From an uncultured Prevotella sp. (GTDB lineage: Bacteria; Bacteroidota; Bacteroidia; Bacteroidales; Bacteroidaceae): 64,000 nucleotides of DNA. Made by a program: the position numbers and the translations under genes. Position 1 is the first letter of the stretch. Each line of letters starts with the position of its first letter. The notes beneath the pieces were generated by a model that saw only the letters and a program-made list of their open reading frames with translations, made no database searches and was not told where the DNA came from. Positions 26,412 through 36,032 of the stretch are shown one piece after another. The stretch lies in the NCBI GenBank assembly GCA_938028745.1, contig CALIZL010000022.1:1-64000 (forward strand). The letters are read 5' to 3'.

Positions 26412-29000
26412 TTACTTACCCAATCCAAGGGCGGTTTGTATGCGCAACATAACATCTTCGTAGTGCAGGCGGGCGGCGGTGTTGGCACTGCCTTTACGCG
26501 TTTGCACCAATTTGAGAATGCGGAGTAGTTCGCCGCGTTTAACGCTGATGGCATCGCTTACACGTGTGGCCTGACTGCCTGTTAGTTCGATAATGCGTGG
26601 CGCACTGCTCAGTTCACGCGGGCAACCCATCGTGCACGGCTCGGTTGTTTGGGCGATATGCCGTGGTGAATATTCAGAAAGTTTCTTGTTCAACTTCACG
26701 CCTTCTTGTTCGGCCGCCGCTGTTATGAGCGCGTCAACAAAGTTTTTCTGCAAACTGCGCTCGGCGATGTCGGGGTTGCGACCGGCGATTGTTGGGCGGA
26801 AGATGTGTTGATGTAGCAGGTCTACAAGCTCAATGGCGGTGAAAGCACGGCTGGAACCGTTCTGTCGTTCGTTTTCGAGCATGCGAACCAGTCGGTCGTT
26901 GTCTAGCAAATCCCACAAAACATAGCTTTGTTGATTGGTAAGCGAGTAAGTGGGCGACATCTCTTGTACGCCCACGGGGGTGCGACGATTGATGTAGGTG
27001 TATTGTGTGAGAGGTGTGGCGAAGAGCCAAGGCTGGGGACTAAGCACCTCGTCGAGGAGAAACTTCACTGCACGCTGCTGTCGTTCGCGAGGTACAAAGC
27101 TAAAAGTGCGTTGTCCGTCGCCAACGGTAGTGTTCTCGATGTACATACCGCCAACGTTGGCCATTACATGATAGGCGTACAAACTCCATTGGAAGATAAT
27201 GGCCGCGTAGAAACGCGAGGCATCATCGTAAGTCTGTCCTGGTTTCCCTGTCGTTGTCCACTTCACGATGTTGGGTACAATTCGTTTAAGGTTGGCAATG
27301 CCGTATCTAGCAGACTTCATCGCATCGTCTCCCAAGTCTTCGCTCAGTGCCCTAGGGTCGATAGCAGTCCGTTGGTTTTGTGCCTCACTGTAACGATACT
27401 CTCTGCCCTGATGCTTTTGCAAGAAAGCAAAGAGCGGTTGCTCAGCTTTTTCCTCGTTGGGAAACCAACGATAACCCCATTCAATAGCCATTAGGTCGTA
27501 AGGACCAATGGCAGGGGTGATAACTTGCACGCCATCGCCTGGTTGTGCCACGTAGTTGAAACGCGCATAATCCATAATAGAGGCAGAAGTGCCGCCCATG
27601 CGACGGGTGAAGTGGGGCGAACGCAACGAATCAGTTGGGTAAGCGTCAGATGCACGCATGTTGTGTCGCAACCCTAGCGAGTGCCCAACCTCGTGGCAAG
27701 CCACAAAACGTGCGGCTGCACCAATGAGACTGTCGGGCATAACGGGTTGGCGAGTAGCGCGGTCGTAGGCAGATGTCTGCACCATCAGCCACTCTTTGAG
27801 CAGCGAGCGAACGTTATGCCACCAGATAACGTCGGCTTTGAGAATTTCTCCTGTGCGTGGATCGATAACCGATGGCCCCATTGCGTTCGCTTTCTCTGAG
27901 GCATCGTATGTCAATACCGAGTATTTCACGTCGTCGCCCTCGGCTGCCATGCTGTCGGTATACTCTTTTACCCGAACGGCATCCTTAAAGCCAGCCCGTT
28001 CAAAGGCGCGGTTCCAATCCAAGATACCACGCTCGATGTAAGGCCGAAGGTTGCGCGGCACGGTGTGGTCTATATAAAAAGTGATGGGTTTAATGGGTTC
28101 TACCATTTCGCCGCGCAGGTAGGCGGCGGTGTCGGTGGGCTCTAATCGCCAGCGCGTGATGTAGTTTCGGGTGGTTACCTCTGGCTGATAGTCGCCATAT
28201 TGTAGGCGCGGCGTGGTGAAATAGCCCACGCGCTGACTCTCGGCACGGCCCATCATGGGGTGTTGGGGTAGCAGAATGAGCGACGAACTCACCACAACGG
28301 TGATGTTGGTTTTGCTCTTCCCCTCGTGAACCACGGTGGTAAGTTCGGATGTGGCCGCAACATTTCCCTCGTAGGCCTTCATGCTCAGGATGTTCGATAG
28401 CTCGCTGTTGGCACTTGTGCCGAGATTGATGAGGTTGAACACGTCATTCAAACTGTTGTCCTTTCCATTGAACAGGTCGGTGACTTTAACCACTACCGAG
28501 GCAGAGTCTTTACTCACGCCCTCTACCTTTAAACTGGCAATAAGTGGGTTGATGTAGTTATCGCGTACCGATAAGGCCATTGCGTGCCACTCTTTTACTT
28601 CGGGCGTGGGACGTTGTTCGCGAATGTTCAATCGGCCCAGTTGGCGTTCCCATTCAAAAACGATAGTCTTGTTTTCGTAGTTTATGCCCTTGTTTACGCC
28701 CGCCTCGTTTAGTTCGGCTGGCACTTGCTGCAGTTTGTTTGATACTAGGAATTGCCTTCCAAGCAGTTGTTTCGGCACTTCAAGATAATACTGGTTGTCT
28801 TTCTTGATGACGTTCATCACGCCTTGCAAAGCCAATGTGTCGCGCCCAGTGAGCTTGTGATAGTCTGATGGGGCTGGTGTTTCTTTTTTCTTCTTGCGCG
28901 AAAACCACGAAGGCTCGTACAATCCGAATGTACTTGACAAAGCGGGGATGGAGATACTAACTGCTAAACATGCAATTAAAAGCGTTTTTTTCTTCTTCAT
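26412..29000 (-). CDS. Exported zinc-dependent metalloprotease (DUF5117/DUF5118 type)
   Basis: 862-aa predicted secreted zinc peptidase. The N-terminus is a signal sequence (KKKKTLLIACLAVSISIPAL). The middle carries the DUF5117-like beta-rich region, and the zinc site HEVGHSLGLRH lies at residues 436-446 (HExxHxxGxxH, metzincin style). A second typical block follows (SIMDYARFNYVAQPGD). The rest corresponds to the DUF5118/DUF4953-like C-terminal region. Such proteins are common in Bacteroidetes and often sit beside SusCD pairs. Here it is first in the cluster and could generate peptides for the SusCD channel, an inference from position. A TACTTTTG box at 29074-29081 lies 74 bases upstream. Confidence 0.9.
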   Translation of the reverse strand: MKKKKTLLIACLAVSISIPALSSTFGLYEPSWFSRKKKKETPAPSDYHKLTGRDTLALQGVMNVIKKDNQYYLEVPKQLLGRQFLVSNKLQQVPAELNEAGVNKGINYENKTIVFEWERQLGRLNIREQRPTPEVKEWHAMALSVRDNYINPLIASLKVEGVSKDSASVVVKVTDLFNGKDNSLNDVFNLINLGTSANSELSNILSMKAYEGNVAATSELTTVVHEGKSKTNITVVVSSSLILLPQHPMMGRAESQRVGYFTTPRLQYGDYQPEVTTRNYITRWRLEPTDTAAYLRGEMVEPIKPITFYIDHTVPRNLRPYIERGILDWNRAFERAGFKDAVRVKEYTDSMAAEGDDVKYSVLTYDASEKANAMGPSVIDPRTGEILKADVIWWHNVRSLLKEWLMVQTSAYDRATRQPVMPDSLIGAAARFVACHEVGHSLGLRHNMRASDAYPTDSLRSPHFTRRMGGTSASIMDYARFNYVAQPGDGVQVITPAIGPYDLMAIEWGYRWFPNEEKAEQPLFAFLQKHQGREYRYSEAQNQRTAIDPRALSEDLGDDAMKSARYGIANLKRIVPNIVKWTTTGKPGQTYDDASRFYAAIIFQWSLYAYHVMANVGGMYIENTTVGDGQRTFSFVPRERQQRAVKFLLDEVLSPQPWLFATPLTQYTYINRRTPVGVQEMSPTYSLTNQQSYVLWDLLDNDRLVRMLENERQNGSSRAFTAIELVDLLHQHIFRPTIAGRNPDIAERSLQKNFVDALITAAAEQEGVKLNKKLSEYSPRHIAQTTEPCTMGCPRELSSAPRIIELTGSQATRVSDAISVKRGELLRILKLVQTRKGSANTAARLHYEDVMLRIQTALGLGK

Positions 29001-29515
29001 TTCTATAATAACAGTTTTTACTGTTCAAGCAGTTTCTGCCGAATGTGCTAACAGAAACGTTATCCGTTAAATGCAAAAGTAATAAAAAGTAAACAAATAA
29101 CCGCACTAAAACCAACAAAAGTAAGGATTATAGCCATTTCTTTTCCTAAATGTTTCTAATAGCAGCCGATTATAGGACGTGATGATAAGAAAAAGCGTCA
29201 TTTCGGCAATGTGTACCTTCCCCCATCTGCTTACGCTTACAAGCATAAACCTTTCAATAATACAATTAAAAGTGGGCTAGCCTGTACAAACTCTGTGCAA
29301 CAAGCAAAAAGCAAGGGCTTTCTTTGGCTAGACAGCACCTTTTTATTATCTTTGCATGGATAACAAGAGTTGTTCGGAACAATAGCAAATCAAGGAAGTT
29401 CGGGGAATTTGAGCAGTAACCAAATTGTAACCCTTTCCTCATTCCAGTTTTATAAGTATAAATAAAATTATAAAGAACCTACTCTTTTACCCCTTCAAAA
29501 ACATTATCAACAGAA
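29001..29515. other. Divergent intergenic region, metalloprotease / sdaA
   Basis: Contains a -7 candidate for the metalloprotease (TACTTTTG, minus strand, 29074-29081) and the promoter of sdaA (29323-29354). No gene or repeat seen otherwise. Confidence 0.6.
29323..29354 (+). promoter_or_regulatory. Promoter of L-serine ammonia-lyase gene
   Basis: TTTG (29323-29326), 20 bases, then TATCTTTG (29347-29354). The leader would be about 155 nt. Confidence 0.65.
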
Positions 29516-30730
29516 ATGAGATCATTAAAAGAATTGTTTAGGATAGGCAAAGGCCCTTCGAGCAGCCATACGATGGGCCCACAAAAAGCATCACAGATAT
29601 TTAAAGAACGCAATCCGCAAGCGGCTAGCTTTGAAGTTACCCTTTATGGTAGCTTGGCTGCAACGGGCAAAGGGCACATGACCGACGCCATCATCGTTGA
29701 AACGCTTGAACCCACTGCGCCTGTTGAACTTGTTTGGCAACCTTCGGTGTTTTTGCCCTTCCATCCTAACGGCATGAAGTTCGTTGCAAAAGATGCCAAA
29801 GGAAACCCCGTTGACGAGTGGACGGTGTATAGTATTGGCGGAGGTGCGCTCTCTGAGGGAAAGAAAGAGGGCGACTTGTTCGACACGAAGGACATATACG
29901 ACATGAATACGCTAACGGACATTATGCGATGGTGCGAGAAAAGCGGCAGAAGTTATTGGGAATATGTGGAACAATGCGAAACGGCCGACATCTGGGATTA
30001 TCTTCATGAGGTGTGGACCGTTATGCAAGCAGCTGTCGAACGCGGACTTAATCGCGAAGGTGTGCTGCCTGGCCCGTTGGGCTTATCGCGTAAGGCGGCT
30101 ACCTATTATGTAAAGGCCAGTGGGTATAAGCAAACATTGCAAACACGCGGCTTGGTTTATGCCTATGCCTTAGCTGTGAGCGAAGAGAATGCGTCGGGCG
30201 GAACCATCGTTACTGCGCCCACTTGTGGTGCTAGTGGCGTTTTGCCTGCCGTTCTTTACCATTTGTCACGGGGTCACAACTTCTCTGAGACGCGTATTCT
30301 ACATGCTTTGGCCACGGCAGGTCTTTTTGGCAACGTTGTTAAAAAGAATGCCTCTATCTCTGGTGCCGATGTAGGTTGCCAAGGCGAAGTGGGCGTGGCT
30401 TGTGCAATGGCTTCTGCGGCATCGTGTCAGCTCTTTGGCGGCAGTCCTGCACAGATAGAGTATGCGGCGGAGATGGGTTTGGAACACCATTTGGGCATGA
30501 CTTGCGACCCTGTGTGCGGTTTGGTGCAGATACCTTGCATCGAACGAAACGCTTTTGCAGCCACTCGCGCATTGGATTCGAACCTATATTCTGCTTTTTC
30601 AGACGGCAGACACCGCGTTTCGTTCGACCGCGTGGTCGAGGTTATGAAACAGACAGGCCACGACATTCCTTCGCTTTATAAGGAAACAAGCGAAGGAGGA
30701 CTGGCCAAAGACTTTATGATGGGAAGTTGA
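29516..30730 (+). CDS. sdaA: L-serine ammonia-lyase (iron-sulfur type, single chain)
   Basis: 404-aa cytoplasmic enzyme that deaminates L-serine to pyruvate and ammonia using a [4Fe-4S] cluster. The beta-like domain begins with IGKGPSSSHTMGPQKA, and the alpha-like domain shows TAPTCGASGVLPAV and the cluster cysteines C288 (GADVGCQGEVG), C330, C334 and C341 (TCDPVCGLVQIPC). Both domains are fused, as in SdaA/SdaB-type enzymes, although the N-terminal domain is somewhat shorter than in E. coli. It feeds amino-acid fermentation, fitting a proteolytic anaerobe with the adjacent peptide locus. It sits alone on the plus strand. Confidence 0.92.
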   Translation: MRSLKELFRIGKGPSSSHTMGPQKASQIFKERNPQAASFEVTLYGSLAATGKGHMTDAIIVETLEPTAPVELVWQPSVFLPFHPNGMKFVAKDAKGNPVDEWTVYSIGGGALSEGKKEGDLFDTKDIYDMNTLTDIMRWCEKSGRSYWEYVEQCETADIWDYLHEVWTVMQAAVERGLNREGVLPGPLGLSRKAATYYVKASGYKQTLQTRGLVYAYALAVSEENASGGTIVTAPTCGASGVLPAVLYHLSRGHNFSETRILHALATAGLFGNVVKKNASISGADVGCQGEVGVACAMASAASCQLFGGSPAQIEYAAEMGLEHHLGMTCDPVCGLVQIPCIERNAFAATRALDSNLYSAFSDGRHRVSFDRVVEVMKQTGHDIPSLYKETSEGGLAKDFMMGS

Positions 30731-30868
30731 GGTTGTGAGGTTATGAGTTCTTGAGTTAAAAAATAAGTTCATGGCTTGACTATAACATCAGTACAAGGTG
30801 CGGTCTGCAAATCTGCTAACACGCTTTCTTTCACAATTATGTAATCATCAAAATAGATATATATATAT

Positions 30869-31408
30869 ATGACAAGAGCAACAACAAAGACGGATCTGAC
30901 AACATCTGCCAACGGACAATTCGAAAAAATGTGGAAGATTATTGACAGTATGAGTGAGGAACTTCAGACGGCAACTTTTTCCGAAGAAATGGCTGTGGCA
31001 GGTAAGGAGGCACATTGGGGAAGGGACAAGAACCTGCGAGATGTGCTTGTGCATCTGTACGAGTGGCATCATCTGTTGCTGGATTGGGTTCAAGCCAATA
31101 GTAACGGCAAACCTAAACCCTTTCTTCCCGAACCATATAATTGGAGGACATATCCGGCAATGAACGTGGAGTTTTGGAAGAAACACCAAAGCACACCGCT
31201 GACGGAAGCAAAGGCAAAATTGAAAGAAAGCCATAAGGATGTAATGGTATTGATAGAAAATTACTCCAACGATGAACTCTTTGCCAAAGGTGCTTTGGAT
31301 TGGACAGGAACTTCTCCACTTGGTTCTTACTGTGTTTCAGTAATGGCGAGCCATTACGATTGGGCGATGAAGAAGATAAAAATGCACATAAAAACATCTA
31401 AGAAATAA
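30869..31408 (+). CDS. ClbS/DfsB-family four-helix-bundle protein
   Basis: 179-aa soluble protein of the DinB-like/ClbS superfamily. Typical features are the N-terminal helix ending near ATFSEEMAVAGKEAHW, the RDVLVHLYEWHHLLLDWV block (His and Glu positions that bind metal in DinB-fold proteins), an FLPEPYNWRTYPAMNVEFW segment, and a late ASHYDWAMKKIKMHIK. ClbS itself is a cyclopropane hydrolase protecting colibactin producers; most relatives are uncharacterised and this one need not share that activity. The start follows a short (TA)n run; the neighbouring plus-strand gene is sdaA, 139 bases upstream. Confidence 0.82.
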   Translation: MTRATTKTDLTTSANGQFEKMWKIIDSMSEELQTATFSEEMAVAGKEAHWGRDKNLRDVLVHLYEWHHLLLDWVQANSNGKPKPFLPEPYNWRTYPAMNVEFWKKHQSTPLTEAKAKLKESHKDVMVLIENYSNDELFAKGALDWTGTSPLGSYCVSVMASHYDWAMKKIKMHIKTSKK

Positions 31409-31505
31409 TGCAAAAGAAATCATGATTATTGCAGTCCGCTAAAAGATTTGAAACAGCAAATACGGTATTCAGGTTGCCGACAAATAGAAAAATTGGTTTC
31501 ACCTC

Positions 31506-31601
31506 TCACCAAAAGTAAGCCCCTTTCTGTTTTTCACAAGCGCGATATAGCGGACAGCCGATTGGGGTTAAAGGCGCAACTGGCTGAAACGTGATCGCCA
31601 T
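31506..31601 (-). CDS. Possible 31-aa conserved mini-protein
   Basis: The minus strand encodes a 31-codon frame from ATG at 31601: MAIT, then FQPVAPLTPIGCPLYRA, then CEKQKGAYFW and TGA. I recall near-identical short peptides being annotated as hypothetical in other Bacteroidales, but could not search. If so, either the peptide is real or these bases belong to a conserved non-coding RNA or mobile-element end that happens to be open. An in-frame TAG lies six codons before the ATG. There is no clear promoter. Function unknown. Confidence 0.35.
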   Translation of the reverse strand: MAITFQPVAPLTPIGCPLYRACEKQKGAYFW

Positions 31602-31754
31602 ACGCGTTTCGTCGCCCTATATCATTACCTTAGTAAGGACTTAACACCCTTCACATCATTGCGCCCATCATGTTTAGTCTTATCGCTTATGCCGATATAT
31701 AGCTGTTGTCCTTATCTTGGAAAGTGTCTGTTTGCGATTTGTTAATATGTTAAA

Positions 31755-32115
31755 TATATTTTACAAACTGCGCTCCTCGGTCAAACCATTCTAGAAGAAA
31801 ACAACCGCCAAAAGCCATATAAAATGCGCCCAAACGATGAAATTTCAGCATTTTTTTCGTGCTTATCCCCTCCGCTCTTGGCCATTTACTATGCTTTTAC
31901 ATTTCTCTTTGAAGAAAAATTCTCCAAAATTTGCATCCGCAACTACAAGAAAATGGAGTCTAATCGCTAGTTGTTGCAACGTATTTTGCACCAAAACACA
32001 TCGCAATATGCAGCAAAACGCAGTGCATTTTGCACCAAAACGCATTGCAATATGCACCAAAATGCAAGGTAAAATGCAGCAAAACGCGAGGTTAAATGCA
32101 GCAAAATGCAGCCAA
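31755..32115 (-). repeat. Dispersed modular repeat, copy C (reverse)
   Basis: On the minus strand the order is array (about 31975-32115, units such as GCATTTTGCTGCGTTTTGGTGC-like words), then tail (31755-31800) with the CTAGAATGG core and TTTGTAAAATA end. The middle module differs from copies A and B. Confidence 0.65.
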
Positions 32116-32621
32116 AACCCATAAAAAGCACCATTTTAAGCGTTATTTATAGGCATTTTGACCATTTGGGATGAAAAATTGCTTGGTGGCGTTTTGTTGA
32201 GCACTTCATGTTGTTTTGCACCTCTAATACATGCTAAAAGGCATGTATTTGTGCTTGATTTTTCGTAAACGTCAATAAATCAAATGGTTACAAGCTTTAA
32301 AAATACGCGCGAAAATCCGACCGATGCCTGGAAATTTTACGACGAGGGCACTCATAATGTTAAATTTCGGTACAAATGTTTTACAACCTTATGGCTGTAA
32401 TTCTGCGTCATTGCGTGACTGTGTTGAATTTTACCCTTGTGCCAGTAAAAGGGCACTTACACGGAATAACTTTTGGGATGAATGATTGTTTGAAAGGGGG
32501 CTTACCTTTCGAAAACGAAATCCGCAACGCCTATTGATGGGCATTGCGGATAGAGAAACCGAGTCGATTTGAAGATTAGCAGACAGCAATAAATCATAAT
32601 AGATTATTTGCTATTAAAAGG

Positions 32622-32666
32622 GCTTGTTCCATTAATTGGAACAAGCCCTTTTAATACTTAGGTCAT
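32622..32666. terminator. Perfect 19-bp inverted repeat, probable terminator
   Basis: Arms TATTAAAAGGGCTTGTTCC and its exact complement, loop ATTAATT. It lies 160 bases beyond the stop of the TonB-dependent receptor gene. The A/T-rich outer stem gives U-runs in either direction, so it could terminate both ways. Confidence 0.6.
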
Positions 32667-32825
32667 CTAATGCACATTTCAACCGATTTCTATCGTAAGT
32701 CATGCGCACTTACATACAAAATGTTTGTTGCAGCAATACACAACCGCCCCCTCTCCCCTTGAAGTGGGAGGAGGGGGAGGCAGTTGAGCGTGTTGGATTG
32801 TGGTTATAGGCGGGATGATGGGGGC

Positions 32826-35798
32826 TTAAAACCCTCCACCCATAGGGCGACCGCTGCCAAAAGGACGCCTTCCGCCAGGAGGAGTGCCGCCAGGTGGAGG
32901 ACCAACAGGGCCATCGCCGTCGTTGTTGGGCCTGTGATTGCGCATCTGCTGACGTGCCTCTTTGCCACCGAAGAGATTTAAACGATAAACCACATGCAGC
33001 ATGGCGTAGCTGTTGATGCTGTTGTACTCGGTGTCGGTGCGCTGATAGGCGTTGATGGAACGCGAAAAGTTGCTCTGTTGGCGTAGCAAATCGTAGAATT
33101 GAAGGCTCACGCTGAGCGGACTGCCTTTGAGGAAACTCTGCGATAGTTGGGCATTCCACACCAACTCGTTGGTGTTAAGTGCGCGGTCGGCATACCCACG
33201 ACGGCTGTTTTGGTGTAAGTCGGTTGAAAGCTGCATGCCCCACGGAAGGGTAAAGTTGAGTGTGGCACCGTAGGCAAACTGCCAAGTGTTGAGGTTGTTT
33301 TGCAATTGCAGCTGATTTTTTGAATGGGCGTATGTAAACGAGCCGTCTAGTTCCAGTTCTAACCAACTGTTGCGGTAACTAGTGGCTAATCGTTCTGAAA
33401 CACTTAGCGAACGCGTAACGTTGCGTTGCGAACCCGACGTTGGATTTAGGCTAACGTAGCCTACATAATTGTTGTAACCCAGGTTGCTGAACGTGTTGAC
33501 GTTGAATACCCCTGCCGAGTCGATGGCCGTGTTGAACATTAGCCCTGCATTGACATTCCAGTTGCCATTAATATTGTCGGGCTGCGTGGTTCGTCCACCC
33601 GTGGTTTCGTTGTAGGTTACGCGGTTGCTCACTGCATTTCGCGTGTTGCTATAATCGAGAAATGACATGAAGGCCTGCTGGCGACGCTCCTTATAGGTGT
33701 TGTAGAAGAAACGAAGTGAGTTGGTGAACGAGGGTTTGAGGCCCGGATTGCCCCTATGTACGTTCAATGGGTCGCTGTCGTCTACGATGTCTAGCAAGTC
33801 TGACATTGCTGGTTGCGAAGTAGTTCCGCGGTAGTTGACGCGCAATTGGCTTACATCGCTGAACTTATAACGCAGTTCGAGAGTGGGCGAAACGTTGAAA
33901 ACGTGGCGCGTGGTGTCGGCGTTTTGACCCAAATAGGTTTGCGTGAAGTGCGACGATTGGGGCTGAACCATAAAGCCGGCATTGAATTTATAACGCTTTC
34001 CCACGAAACGAATCATCATTTCTAGCTCGTGCGTGTAGTTGGTGTAGGCCGAAGAGCGGCTCAATCGCTGGTCTAGATAACTCTCGTAGGGATTGGTAAG
34101 CAAGGAAAGATAGCTGTTCCACCCACGATAAAGCGGCGATAAGGATGAGAAAAAGCCTTCGCCAAGGTTGCTGAAATCGTATGTGGAGCGGTTGCTCGTG
34201 GTGCGAGTGTAACCATATTTGTACCTAAATTGCAGGTAGGTGCCTTGCCAAAGCGGTTCGCTGTAAGTGGCTTGTAGGCTATAACTCCATGCCGTTGTGG
34301 GCGTTAGGTTATAGCGGTTGGTTTGGTAAACGGAGTCTTGTCCGGCCTTATTCTTCATTTGGAAAAGGTGCACGTCGGTTAAAGCGAGCGACTTGTTGTC
34401 GGTGTCGGCATAATCTACGTCGGCACGAAGGGTAACATTTCGTCCACTGGCACTTAATCGGCGGTTCAATTGCAACATTCCGCCCGCCTTTTTGTTTTGT
34501 GTATAGCTGATACTGTTTTGCAAGCGCGTGTTCACCATCAGGTTTTGAGCCGCCAATTGGGTGATGGACCACTGGGAAAGTGGGTCGGACACGTAGTTGT
34601 AGGGGTTGTCGTTGTATGCAGCTGAGGTGCTAGACGACGTGCCGTCGCTTGTGGAATAGCTGAACGAAGGGCGGAACATGATGTTGGTTAGCGTGTCGGG
34701 TTGCCACTCTAAACGTCCGCGCGCGTTCCATTGATTGCCGCGTGTGTAGCTTTGGTTAAGGCTATTGGAGAACGAAGCGGCCGTACTTACAAAGTTTTCT
34801 GTTGCCACTTTGCTTCGCACATCGCCGTCAGAGTGGTTCCAACGCACGCTCCAATCAATCTTTAACTTGTTTTTCTTTTCATAGTTAAAGTTTGTTCCAA
34901 CCATCTTCGAGGCGTTAAGTCCATTGCGATTGCGGCCAAAGTTGCCCCTGCCGCCGCCACCAGGAAACCCCATGTCGTTGGTGTTGTTGGCGTTGGCGAA
35001 AAGCATTGCCCGATAGTCGTCTTTGAAGTAGGCACCCATAAGGCGGTTGGCATACCGCGATTCGGTGCCAAGAGCGAGGTCGGCATTAGAGAAAACGCCC
35101 TTGTTCATGCCCTTCTTAATGCCGAAGTCGAGCACCGTTTGCTCGTCGCCGTCGTCGATACCAGAGACACGAGCGAGGTCGCTGCGCTCGTCGTACGACT
35201 TAATCTTGTCTACAATAGACGTTGGCAGGTTTTTTAAGGCCGTTTTGGTGTCGCCCGTCATAAACTCTTTGCCGTCTATCAATATCTTTTTCACCTCCTT
35301 ACCGTTGATGGTTATCTTGCCGTCATCGCTTATTTGCGCGCCTGGTAGACGCTTAACCAACTCTTCTATGGTAGAACCTTCGGGCGTTCTGAAAGCAGCC
35401 GAGTTGTATACAAAGGTGTCTTCGCGCACCGTTACCTTCACGGCCTGCCCCGTAACGGTGGCTCCTTTAAGCATAATGGCATCGCCATTCATCACAATCT
35501 GGCCCAAAGCCAAGTCTTTACCGTCGATGTGCAGTTTCTTAAAATAGGTGATATAGCCCACACTCGATATTTTGAGCAGGTAATTGCCATCGGCGGGCGC
35601 GCTTAATGCGAACTCGCCTTTCTCGTTAGAGATAGCTCCAACAACAAAAGTGCTGTCTGATTTTAACAATTGAACCGTAGTTTGTGTAACGGGGTCGTGC
35701 GTGTCGCGGTCGGTAAGCGTGCCGCTAATCTTACGTTCTTGTGCCTTTGTAACCGCTGCAACAAAGCATAACAAGATAATTAAACAATACTTATTCAT
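32826..35798 (-). CDS. TonB-dependent receptor-like outer-membrane beta-barrel protein
   Basis: 990-aa outer-membrane protein. Signal peptide about residues 1-19 (MNKYCLIILLCFVAAVTKA); carboxypeptidase-regulatory-like domain about 22-105 (ISGTLTDRDTHDPVTQTTVQL); plug-like region (STIEELVKRLPGAQISDDGKITINGKEVKKILIDG is its recognisable section, shown here only as a region near residues 140-175); then a long barrel of the OMP_b-brl_3 type. It ends with a Gly/Pro/Arg-rich tail (GPVGPPPGGTPPGGRRPFGS) instead of a clean barrel strand. The open frame extends 39 codons further upstream, but the start at 35798 is the one that exposes the signal peptide. No SusD partner is present, so a peptide or metal ligand is possible but unproven. 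Confidence 0.88.
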   Translation of the reverse strand: MNKYCLIILLCFVAAVTKAQERKISGTLTDRDTHDPVTQTTVQLLKSDSTFVVGAISNEKGEFALSAPADGNYLLKISSVGYITYFKKLHIDGKDLALGQIVMNGDAIMLKGATVTGQAVKVTVREDTFVYNSAAFRTPEGSTIEELVKRLPGAQISDDGKITINGKEVKKILIDGKEFMTGDTKTALKNLPTSIVDKIKSYDERSDLARVSGIDDGDEQTVLDFGIKKGMNKGVFSNADLALGTESRYANRLMGAYFKDDYRAMLFANANNTNDMGFPGGGGRGNFGRNRNGLNASKMVGTNFNYEKKNKLKIDWSVRWNHSDGDVRSKVATENFVSTAASFSNSLNQSYTRGNQWNARGRLEWQPDTLTNIMFRPSFSYSTSDGTSSSTSAAYNDNPYNYVSDPLSQWSITQLAAQNLMVNTRLQNSISYTQNKKAGGMLQLNRRLSASGRNVTLRADVDYADTDNKSLALTDVHLFQMKNKAGQDSVYQTNRYNLTPTTAWSYSLQATYSEPLWQGTYLQFRYKYGYTRTTSNRSTYDFSNLGEGFFSSLSPLYRGWNSYLSLLTNPYESYLDQRLSRSSAYTNYTHELEMMIRFVGKRYKFNAGFMVQPQSSHFTQTYLGQNADTTRHVFNVSPTLELRYKFSDVSQLRVNYRGTTSQPAMSDLLDIVDDSDPLNVHRGNPGLKPSFTNSLRFFYNTYKERRQQAFMSFLDYSNTRNAVSNRVTYNETTGGRTTQPDNINGNWNVNAGLMFNTAIDSAGVFNVNTFSNLGYNNYVGYVSLNPTSGSQRNVTRSLSVSERLATSYRNSWLELELDGSFTYAHSKNQLQLQNNLNTWQFAYGATLNFTLPWGMQLSTDLHQNSRRGYADRALNTNELVWNAQLSQSFLKGSPLSVSLQFYDLLRQQSNFSRSINAYQRTDTEYNSINSYAMLHVVYRLNLFGGKEARQQMRNHRPNNDGDGPVGPPPGGTPPGGRRPFGSGRPMGGGF

Positions 35799-35982
35799 AA
35801 ACCAAATTTCTTTTAAGACGCTCGGGTTGGCTACGCCTTTTGTTTTTATTAGTTGACGGGTTAACGAGCTACTAGCCACGTTAAGTGCAGCAATGCCACG
35901 CTTTTTGAGTGCCACTTTACGATATGTGACGATGAAAAGGAAAAAGGGTTTAATGGGTTAAACGAAATTTCTACAATGAAAT

Positions 35983-36013
35983 TTTGCTGGTTTGGCGGTT
36001 TGTTTTAACTTTG
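35983..36013 (+). promoter_or_regulatory. Promoter of aroB
   Basis: TTTG at 35983-35986, 19 bases, TAACTTTG at 36006-36013. The leader is short, about 13 nt to the ATG at 36033. Confidence 0.75.
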
Positions 36014-36032
36014 TGAGAAGAATAAACTTAAC

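Larger units (their letters stand above)
31409..32825. other. 1.4-kb intergenic region with mini-gene, repeat copy C and hairpins
   Basis: Holds a possible 31-codon frame (31506-31601, minus), reverse-oriented copy C of the modular repeat (about 31755-32115), an imperfect hairpin at 32520-32551 (ATCCGCAA/TTGCGGAT outer stem) and a perfect 19-bp-stem hairpin at 32622-32666. An open frame at 31837-32124 is a by-product of the repeat units. Confidence 0.65.

Noticed and set aside
31837..32124. 95-codon frame rich in QNA-type repeats
   Set aside because: It is produced by the CGCAGTGC-type array of repeat copy C, with no flanking protein features.
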